A DNA stretch of 31,769 nucleotides from an uncultured Flavobacteriaceae bacterium. GTDB taxonomy: Bacteria; Bacteroidota; Bacteroidia; Flavobacteriales; Flavobacteriaceae. Each line of letters starts with the position of its first letter. Position 1 is the stretch's first letter. Under the pieces are notes generated by a model. That model ran no database searches and was not told the DNA's origin. It saw only the letters and a program-made list of their open reading frames with translations. This document shows positions 8,414 through 14,062 of the stretch, piece after piece. The DNA lies in assembly GCA_938018045.1 (NCBI GenBank), contig CALIIP010000169.1, positions 1 through 31,769 on the forward strand. Direction: 5' to 3'. Both the position numbers and the translations under genes were made by a program.

Positions 8414-8525
8414 AGTAAAAAAAATTAAACAAAAACATTACCAATGGAATTGAGACCACGATTGGGATTAAAATAAATAGAGCAATTGCTATTTTTTGTT
8501 CTTGTTGTGAAGTTATATTTTTCAT
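8412..8525 (-). CDS. Small single-helix membrane protein (37 residues)
   Basis: An ATG at 8525-8523 opens 37 codons ending at TAA 8414-8412. The product has a polar start (MKNITSQQEQK) and then an unbroken hydrophobic run (IAIALFILIPIVVSIPLVMFLFNFFY) from about residue 12 to the end, the form of a tail-anchored single-pass protein. It lies 64 bases downstream of the CPXCG gene on the same strand. An A-rich stretch (AATAAAAAGAA) precedes the ATG, as is usual for translation starts in this phylum. Against it: it is short, no family is recognised, and its stop overlaps the T-tract of the opposing terminator. It could be part of the E1-CPXCG transcript or a chance ORF. Confidence 0.45.
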   Translation of the reverse strand: MKNITSQQEQKIAIALFILIPIVVSIPLVMFLFNFFY

Positions 8526-8589
8526 TTCTTTTTATTGTGTCTACTACTATTTAGACTCAAAAAAAAGTAAAAAGTCACTTTTGGCTTAT

Positions 8590-8772
8590 TTACTGTCCTA
8601 TATCAGACATATTAAAGTTTTGTAATTCATTATTTTCAAAAGAAGCATTTACTTCTATTGGGTTACAACACACTTCGCAATCTTCTATATATTCAAGATT
8701 ATTTACCGAAGAATCTAACAAAAAAGAGATTTGTTCCCAACAATGTGGACATTGAAAAAAGTGCTCATACAT
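8590..8772 (-). CDS. CPXCG-type cysteine-rich (zinc-ribbon-like) protein
   Basis: 60 residues. Two cysteine pairs, CPHC near residue 8 and CEVCC near residue 33 followed by NPIEV, match the small CPXCG family; the IEDCEVCCNPI block is the most conserved part of it. The paired cysteines probably hold one zinc. Function in the family is unknown. Its ATG is two bases from the stop of the E1 dehydrogenase gene on the same strand, so it is very likely co-transcribed and possibly translationally coupled with it. Family assignment is good, function open. Confidence 0.8.
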   Translation of the reverse strand: MYEHFFQCPHCWEQISFLLDSSVNNLEYIEDCEVCCNPIEVNASFENNELQNFNMSDIGQ

Positions 8773-8774
8773 AT

Positions 8775-10676
8775 TTAATAATCTAGTAATTCATTTAAGT
8801 CTGACTCAAATTTATTTTTAGATAAATAATTAAATTCCAAGTTTTTTGCAAACGGAATAGGCGTTTCAATACTCGTGCAACGCTTTACAGGCGCATCTAA
8901 AGACTCAAAACAATTTTCGGTTATCAATGCTGATAAATCAGAAGCGATTCCGCCAAACTGACTGTCTTCTTGCAAAATAATTACTTTTCCTGTCTTTTTA
9001 ACAGATTTATAGATAGCATCTGTATCTAAAGGTTGCAGTGTTCGTAAATCAATCAAATCAGCTGAAACTGATTTATTCTCTAGCGTTGCTAAAGCCCAAT
9101 GAATTCCTGCTCCGTATGAAATAATCGTTACTTTATCTCCTTCTTTTAACAAGTTTGCTTTTCCAAAAGGAATCGTAAAGTAATCATCCGAAACATCTTG
9201 GTAAACAGAACGATACAATGCTTTATGTTCAAAAAACAATACTGGATTTGGATCTTCAATCGAAGTTGCCAATAATCCTTTTGCATCTTGTGGAAATGCT
9301 GGATATACAACCTTTAATCCTGGTGTATGAGTAAACCATGCTTCGTTTGTTTGACTGTGAAATGGTCCTGCCTGAACGTCAGCTCCACAAGGCATACGCA
9401 ATACAACATCAGCATTTTGCTGCCAACGATAATTTGATTTTGCCAAAAGATTTACAACAGGATTAAAACCTGAAGTTACAAAATCTGAAAACTGTAATTC
9501 AACAACACTTTTATAACCGTTGATAGACAAACCATAGGCTGTTTCTATAATTCCTGATTCACAAATAGGTGTATTTCTAATTCTATCTTCTCCAAATTGC
9601 TCTAAAAAACCTTCTGTGATTTTAAAAACACCACCATATTCAGCAATGTCTTGTCCCATGATAATTAAATTATCATATTTCTCCATTGATTGTTTTAATC
9701 CAACAGAAATTGCATCAACCAATCGTATATTACTTTTCTTTTCTGAAGGTTTTACTTCCTCATAATCAAACTCTTGAAAAACATCATTCAACTCATCTTC
9801 TACTGTAGATTCTATTGGTTCTTCTGCAAAAGCTATTTTTAAATTGGTATCAATTTCTTTACTATATCCTTTCTTGATAACCAATATTTCATCAAGAGTA
9901 ATTAATTTTTTATCTAATAAATATTTTTGGAAATTCTTAATAGGATCTTTATGTGCCCATTCTTCAGTCAATTCTTTTGGAACATATTTGATACCACTTG
10001 CTTCTTCATGACCTCTCATTCTAAAAGTCTTAAACTCAAGTAATATTGGTCTTGGATTTTCACGAACCTCTTTTACCAACTCTAAAACTTTCGTGTAAAC
10101 TTCTATAATATTATTACCATCAATAATATGACTTTCCATTCCATAACCAACTCCTTTATCTGCAACATCTTGATTTGCAAATTGTTGAGTGCTTGGTGTT
10201 GACAATCCATAACCGTTATTTTCTATACAAAAAAGTACGGGTAAATTCCAAACAGAAGCAATATTCAAAGCTTCATGAAAATCACCTTCACTAGTTCCTC
10301 CTTCACCAGAAAAAACAGCAGTAACTTTCCCGTTTTTCTTTAATTTATTGGCAAGTGCAATACCATCTGCCACTCCTAATTGCGGGCCAAGATGTGAAAT
10401 CATTCCAACAATATTAAACTCCTGTGTACCAAAATGAAACGAACGATCTCTACCTTTTGTAAAACCATTTCGCTTACCTTGCCATTGACTAAACAGCCTA
10501 CTTAACGGAATTTCACGTGTTGTAAAAACTCCTAAATTTCGATGCATTGGTAAAATATATTCATCTTTTTCCAACGCAGTAGTTACTCCAACAGAAATTG
10601 CTTCTTGACCAATTCCTGAAAACCATTTTGAAATCTTACCTTGACGTAAAAGTACCAACATTTTTTCTTCAATCAT
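8775..10676 (-). CDS. 2-oxoacid dehydrogenase E1, fused alpha and beta subunits
   Basis: 633 residues from the first ATG. The alpha part (about 1-300) has FSGIGQEAI, the thiamine-diphosphate motif starting GEGGTSEGDF and ending ENN (124-154), and RMRGHEEASG. The beta part (about 317-633) has GQDIAEYGGVFKIT, NTPICESGI, FSDFVTSGFNP, the loop MPCGADVQAGPFHSQ and SYGAGIHWAL. This is the E1 of a branched-chain 2-oxoacid (or pyruvate-type) dehydrogenase complex: TPP-dependent decarboxylation and transfer of the acyl group to the E2 lipoyl arm. The natural substrate is not certain; E2 and E3 are not in the window. Conserved coding seems to continue upstream of this ATG: in frame the codons read LTDSQLISLFKSLLKPR, then MIEEKM. 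No ATG, GTG or TTG lies in that extension; an ATT at 10748-10746 would add 24 residues. The true start is therefore uncertain. Confidence 0.9.
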   Translation of the reverse strand: MIEEKMLVLLRQGKISKWFSGIGQEAISVGVTTALEKDEYILPMHRNLGVFTTREIPLSRLFSQWQGKRNGFTKGRDRSFHFGTQEFNIVGMISHLGPQLGVADGIALANKLKKNGKVTAVFSGEGGTSEGDFHEALNIASVWNLPVLFCIENNGYGLSTPSTQQFANQDVADKGVGYGMESHIIDGNNIIEVYTKVLELVKEVRENPRPILLEFKTFRMRGHEEASGIKYVPKELTEEWAHKDPIKNFQKYLLDKKLITLDEILVIKKGYSKEIDTNLKIAFAEEPIESTVEDELNDVFQEFDYEEVKPSEKKSNIRLVDAISVGLKQSMEKYDNLIIMGQDIAEYGGVFKITEGFLEQFGEDRIRNTPICESGIIETAYGLSINGYKSVVELQFSDFVTSGFNPVVNLLAKSNYRWQQNADVVLRMPCGADVQAGPFHSQTNEAWFTHTPGLKVVYPAFPQDAKGLLATSIEDPNPVLFFEHKALYRSVYQDVSDDYFTIPFGKANLLKEGDKVTIISYGAGIHWALATLENKSVSADLIDLRTLQPLDTDAIYKSVKKTGKVIILQEDSQFGGIASDLSALITENCFESLDAPVKRCTSIETPIPFAKNLEFNYLSKNKFESDLNELLDY

Positions 10677-10708
10677 TCTTGGTTTAAGTAATGATTTGAA
10701 TAGACTAA

Positions 10709-10727
10709 TTAACTGACTGTCAGTTAA
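10709..10727. promoter_or_regulatory. Perfect palindrome at the E1 gene start
   Basis: TTAACTGA (10709-10716), CTG, TCAGTTAA (10720-10727): arms of 8 bp, centre 3. It lies 33 bases upstream of the E1 ATG. It is operator-like, but it also falls within the codons for LTDSQL of the probable N-terminal extension, so it may be coding. Confidence 0.4.
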
Positions 10728-10801
10728 ATTATGTTTTTTATATGTAATGATAACGTGTGTTTTAAAATTTGTTAAATATACTGCAAAAAAAAGGAGAACA
10801 T

Positions 10802-10831
10802 AAAAAAATCTTCATCAAAAAATGATGAAGA
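10802..10831 (-). terminator. Rho-independent terminator after the Lrp-type regulator
   Basis: Stem TCTTCATCA (10809-10817) / TGATGAAGA (10823-10831), five-base loop, with seven A at 10802-10808 which are T on the minus strand. It lies 27 bases past the stop of the regulator gene and separates it from the E1 gene. Confidence 0.85.
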
Positions 10832-10857
10832 CTTGTATTTTTATAAATTGAATATTT

Positions 10858-11337
10858 CTAAAATTCTCTAAAAACAGAGTGCATCAATCTCTTTTTATCA
10901 TTAATGCTTTCTTCAAGTGATATCATAGTTTCTGTACGTGCAACACCATCAATCTCATCTATCTTAAAGATAATTTCCTTTGCATGATTAGTATCTTTTG
11001 CTCTTATTTTACAGAAGATATTATATTGACCTGCAGTGACATAAGCAACTGTAATATTAGCGATTTTTCGTAATTCTTCAATAACCTCCTTTGTGCGAGA
11101 TGTTTTTTCTAAGAAAATACCAATATGAGCTATAAATGAATAATTCATTTTCTCATAATCAATAGTTAAGGTAGAGCCCTTAATAATTCCTTCTTCTTCC
11201 ATTTTTTTAACGCGAACATGTATTGTGCCTGCAGAAACAACTAGTTTCTTTGCAATATCAGTAAATGGTGTTCTAGCATTATCAATAAGGATATCTAGTA
11301 TTTGATGGTCAATTTCGTCTAAAGTAAATTTCTTCAT
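10858..11337 (-). CDS. Lrp/AsnC-family transcriptional regulator
   Basis: 159 residues from the ATG at 11337-11335. The N-terminus (MKKFTLDEIDHQILDILIDN) is the standard Lrp/AsnC helix-turn-helix start, continuing ARTPFTDIAKKLVVSAGTIHVRVKKMEEEGII; the C-terminal half (about 65-145) is the ligand-binding RAM/ACT-like domain that drives octamer formation and senses an amino acid. The frame can be opened seven codons further upstream at a TTG (11358), but that TTG lies within a few bases of the predicted transcript start and the ATG gives the family-typical N-terminus, so I choose the ATG. It follows the M14 carboxypeptidase gene by 86 bases, has its own promoter and ends at a strong terminator. 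Ligand and targets are unknown; regulation of its own promoter is plausible. Confidence 0.9.
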   Translation of the reverse strand: MKKFTLDEIDHQILDILIDNARTPFTDIAKKLVVSAGTIHVRVKKMEEEGIIKGSTLTIDYEKMNYSFIAHIGIFLEKTSRTKEVIEELRKIANITVAYVTAGQYNIFCKIRAKDTNHAKEIIFKIDEIDGVARTETMISLEESINDKKRLMHSVFREF

Positions 11338-11365
11338 GGCAATTATGTACTTTTTCAATTAAATG

Positions 11366-11383
11366 CAAATTTACTGCAAATTT
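11366..11383 (-). promoter_or_regulatory. Lrp gene promoter -7 box overlapping tandem GCAAATTT repeats
   Basis: Minus strand carries TAAATTTG at 11373-11366, a perfect TAnnTTTG box about 29 bases upstream of the ATG. On the plus strand the same bases belong to a direct repeat, GCAAATTT at 11365-11372 and again at 11376-11383, with an 11-bp period (about one helical turn). No good -33 box is seen. Confidence 0.45.
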
Positions 11384-11423
11384 TTTGAAAAACATTGATA
11401 TTCATTGTTAAATTCTCAGTAAA

Positions 11424-12518
11424 TCAAAGATTAAGTGGGTTTTTATTCAAATTTATTTCCTTATGAGCAAGGAATTCATCTAAATTATCAATTCTTTCAA
11501 CAGACTCATACGCTTCAAACTTATTATCGGATGACATTCTATATTTTATAAACACACCAACATCTACTATTCGATCGCCAGAATCATCTATTATTTTGGC
11601 ATTTCTGTAAATTATATCAAAGAATTTTTTATCATTATTTGGTATGTCAAAATATCCTTTATAATCATCATAAATATCATTAGTTGCTATACAATACAAG
11701 CCTTGAAGCAATGCGTAAAAATTATACTTACATGTTATTTCACGCTTGTAATCTTCAGGGAAATGTCCTGCTTCAATCAAAATAGTATTGTGACCTAACT
11801 TCTGGAAGTTATCGCCTGTTGCTGTAGGATAAAACTCGTCTGTATATCTACCAACATGATTTGGAATCACCTTTTGCAGCAGTTTATTCATAGCAACTAT
11901 CACAGCCATAGTTTCGGTTCTTCCTTTAGTAATTGCCCTTTTTTTATCTTCAGATGGTGCTAAAAAAGATATTGTTGCCGGATTTTTAGTTCCTTCAACA
12001 TTAAAAATTGTGCGTTGATCATGTAAATTAAAACAAAAATGTGGTTGAAATTCATCTAATACTATTCTTAACAACTGACTTTCTTTTGCTTTCCTATCAA
12101 CTGCATCTCTATTTAAATCAATGTCTTGTGCATTTTCACGCGTATAATTTATCGCACCATCAGGATTTAACATCGGAATAAAAATAAGTGTGCAATTATT
12201 TAGTATTTGCTCTCTTATTGTTGATAATTCGCCAGGATCAGTAAAAAATTTGAATAAATCAAAGACTGCTTTTGTTCCTGTACTCTCGTTTCCGTGCATT
12301 TGCGACCAAATTAAGACGCGCTTTTTACCATTTCCGATAGAAATCCTGTAAATAGGATTTTCGTTCTCTGAAGTTCCTTCTAAATTGACTTCAAATTTTG
12401 AATTCAAACTTTTAATCAATGGTTGAATATCATCCAATACAATTTGTAACCCTGTTAATTTTGATTCAAAATTAACAGCATACCATTGTTCAAGTTTATC
12501 CAAATTGATTGATTGCAT
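11424..12518 (-). CDS. M14-family zinc carboxypeptidase, probably cytoplasmic
   Basis: 364 residues. The zinc-binding HxxE is in QMHGNESTG (H75, E78), the third zinc ligand in FNLHDQ (H166), the substrate-site block is MLNPDGAINYTREN followed by DLNRD, and the catalytic Glu lies in ILIEAGHFPEDY (E249). This is a complete carboxypeptidase A-like domain. There is no signal peptide, so it would act in the cytoplasm, releasing C-terminal residues from peptides or amino-acid conjugates. Specificity is not readable. It is followed on the same strand by the Lrp-type regulator, and read-through between them is possible because no terminator is seen in the gap. Confidence 0.87.
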   Translation of the reverse strand: MQSINLDKLEQWYAVNFESKLTGLQIVLDDIQPLIKSLNSKFEVNLEGTSENENPIYRISIGNGKKRVLIWSQMHGNESTGTKAVFDLFKFFTDPGELSTIREQILNNCTLIFIPMLNPDGAINYTRENAQDIDLNRDAVDRKAKESQLLRIVLDEFQPHFCFNLHDQRTIFNVEGTKNPATISFLAPSEDKKRAITKGRTETMAVIVAMNKLLQKVIPNHVGRYTDEFYPTATGDNFQKLGHNTILIEAGHFPEDYKREITCKYNFYALLQGLYCIATNDIYDDYKGYFDIPNNDKKFFDIIYRNAKIIDDSGDRIVDVGVFIKYRMSSDNKFEAYESVERIDNLDEFLAHKEINLNKNPLNL

Positions 12519-12675
12519 TTTACAAAAATAAACATTCGAGAGTTTACAGTTGTAATGAAACTAACTTAATTTTTGGTTCATATTTCATGTGCTCATTGTA
12601 ACGGACACCAATCAACTAAATATAATCAAATGCTATATAAGTTTTGTTTATACTAAACACCTAATATGTTCTTTT

Positions 12676-12709
12676 TTAATTATTTAAATGTCTTTACCTA
12701 AATAATTAA
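12676..12709. repeat. Perfect AT-rich inverted repeat upstream of the XRE gene
   Basis: TTAATTATTTA (12676-12686) and TAAATAATTAA (12699-12709), arms of 11 bp, 12-base centre. It lies in the 275-base divergent gap between the M14 gene and the XRE gene, ending about 30 bases before the XRE -33 box. Could be a regulatory site or a cruciform; AT-rich DNA makes chance repeats more likely. Confidence 0.4.
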
Positions 12710-12740
12710 TTTTACATAAATAATAACTATTAAATAGTGT

Positions 12741-12771
12741 TTGGATATGATTTAGCGATAGTTTACTTTTG
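12741..12771 (+). promoter_or_regulatory. Promoter of the XRE-type regulator
   Basis: TTG (12741-12743), 20-base spacer, TACTTTTG (12764-12771): a full match to the Bacteroidota -33/-7 pattern. The predicted transcript start is only some 15-20 bases from the ATG at 12794. Confidence 0.65.
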
Positions 12772-12794
12772 TAACACAATACAACTTGTTACAA
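12769..12794. promoter_or_regulatory. Operator-like inverted repeat overlapping promoter and start codon
   Basis: TTGTAACA (12769-12776), ten-base spacer, TGTTACAA (12787-12794): perfect 8-bp arms with 18-bp centre-to-centre spacing. The left arm covers the end of the -7 box, the right arm touches the A of the ATG. This is the expected placing of an autoregulatory repressor site. Confidence 0.6.
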
Positions 12795-13159
12795 TGGTAA
12801 ACAATTTAGAATTCGCTGAGCGACTAAAAAAAATGATGGCTTTTTATGATTTAACAGCAACTGCTTTGGCAGAATCTATAGAGATACAACGTTCAAGTAT
12901 TTCGCATTTATTGTCTGGAAGAAACAGACCAAGTTTAGATTTTGTGTTAAAAATTTTAGAGAAATATCCTGAAGTAGAATTGTATTGGTTGTTAAATGGA
13001 AAAGGTGTTTTTCCGAAAGAAGAAAAAGTAGAAGTTTCTGCTCCTACTCTATTTCAAGAAAATGATATTGAAAACCTAAATGGAATATCAAAAGATGCAA
13101 CTATTGATAAAATCATCATTTTTTATAAAAATGGGACTTTTAAGAGTTTTAAACCTTGA
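12794..13159 (+). CDS. XRE-family helix-turn-helix regulator
   Basis: 121 residues from the ATG at 12794. The helix-turn-helix lies at about 8-63: FAERLKKMMAFYDLTATALAESIEIQRSSISHLLSGRNRPSLDFVLKIL, followed by ELYWLLNGKGVF, the usual end of Cro/CI-type domains in this phylum. The C-terminal half ends in KIIIFYKNGTFKSFKP, a short beta-like tail with no known sensor. An upstream GTG at 12737 would add 19 residues, but these overlap the promoter and the operator and do not fit the family, so the ATG is chosen. The perfect inverted repeat across its promoter suggests it represses itself. Not linked to phage genes here; a chromosomal regulator rather than a prophage repressor is likely. Confidence 0.85.
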   Translation: MVNNLEFAERLKKMMAFYDLTATALAESIEIQRSSISHLLSGRNRPSLDFVLKILEKYPEVELYWLLNGKGVFPKEEKVEVSAPTLFQENDIENLNGISKDATIDKIIIFYKNGTFKSFKP

Positions 13160-13187
13160 TTTAAAGGCGGTTTATATAAAGTTCTAA

Positions 13188-13583
13188 TTATTCTTTATCA
13201 AATCCATCAACAATTACTGCTCCCATAGATGCAGGAAAAGAAAGTAATATAACTCTTTTTAATGCAATTAACGGCTCTTCGAATGGCATTCTGTTAAGTG
13301 CAAGCAAAATAATAAAAACAACAATCAAGGTAACGCAATAATCAACAATAACACGAAGAATTAAGTCATAAATACGATGTTTAATGTTTCCTTGAAAAAT
13401 TCCTTGTATTGAATACAAACCAACGAACAATAATGACAAAAACAGAAGCAGGAAGACATTTAATATTGGTAGTGTTTCACTAAGTCTCCACGATTCTTCT
13501 GAGAAAGCCACAGGAACGGCTAATGCAGAAGCACCAACAATCACCTGAATTATATCTTCTGAATTTATAGTACTTTCACGCAT
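13188..13583 (-). CDS. Four-helix integral membrane protein, DUF2391-like
   Basis: 131 residues, four predicted membrane segments at about 10-27, 40-60, 76-96 and 110-126. The pattern IIQVIVGASALAVPVAFSEESWRLSETLP and the late LLSFPASMGAVIVD resemble the DUF2391 / TIGR02587 family of putative integral membrane proteins. That match is from memory, so moderate. Function is unknown. It faces the XRE gene convergently with 28 bases between stops and is followed upstream by another small membrane-protein gene on the same strand, 128 bases away. Confidence 0.7.
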   Translation of the reverse strand: MRESTINSEDIIQVIVGASALAVPVAFSEESWRLSETLPILNVFLLLFLSLLFVGLYSIQGIFQGNIKHRIYDLILRVIVDYCVTLIVVFIILLALNRMPFEEPLIALKRVILLSFPASMGAVIVDGFDKE

Positions 13584-13711
13584 CTAATTATTGTTTTATA
13601 GTCATGTGCGAAAGGTAGGTTATTAAAAATGATTAAGCAGAATTCTAATTTAATTAAGACTTTAAGAAGTTTTGATTTTTATTGCTTAAGTTGATGATAA
13701 TAAAACTAGTA

Positions 13712-14050
13712 TTAAGTTAAATTCCAAATAGTGTTTGAAATTAACATACTCAAAATCATAACTAAAGGAGTATATGCTGTATTCAATGGAATAAAAATTA
13801 AAAATATTATCAGTAATATAATAGGTAAATATGAAACTAGCCATTTCACCTGTTTTCGATTTATATTTTTAGTGAAATATAAGAATATTGAATTCACTAA
13901 ACATACTGGAATTGCTATTACAAATCCCATTTCAACTACCATATGACTAGTACTAAATTCTTCAAAAAGAAAAAATCCAATTATATAAGTTAAAATTGTT
14001 ATTAGAACTAAAGTAAGAAAGAAAAATTTAATTAATCTCATAAAAAACAT
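13712..14050 (-). CDS. Small four-helix membrane protein, unknown
   Basis: 112 residues, strongly hydrophobic, with segments at about 6-29, 38-60, 69-88 and 92-110; a basic loop NINRKQVK lies between the second and third. Methionine 4 is an alternative start. No family is recognised. The ATG is 12 bases downstream of the M1 aminopeptidase stop on the same strand, so it may be the last gene of that transcript. A hypothetical protein, credible because of spacing and regular helix pattern. Confidence 0.6.
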   Translation of the reverse strand: MFFMRLIKFFFLTLVLITILTYIIGFFLFEEFSTSHMVVEMGFVIAIPVCLVNSIFLYFTKNINRKQVKWLVSYLPIILLIIFLIFIPLNTAYTPLVMILSMLISNTIWNLT

Positions 14051-14062
14051 TTAGTATATTAA

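Noticed and set aside
12737..12793. GTG start giving 19 more residues for the XRE protein
   Set aside because: This stretch is the promoter and operator; the ATG at 12794 fits the family.
13136..13180. Possible terminator TAAACC/GGTTTA between the XRE and DUF2391-like genes
   Set aside because: The long centre and absence of a T-run on either side make it too weak to call.
13634..13688. TAAGCA/TGCTTA inverted arms in the 128-base gap between small membrane-protein genes
   Set aside because: Six-base arms some 45 bases apart are expected by chance; I see nothing else in this gap.
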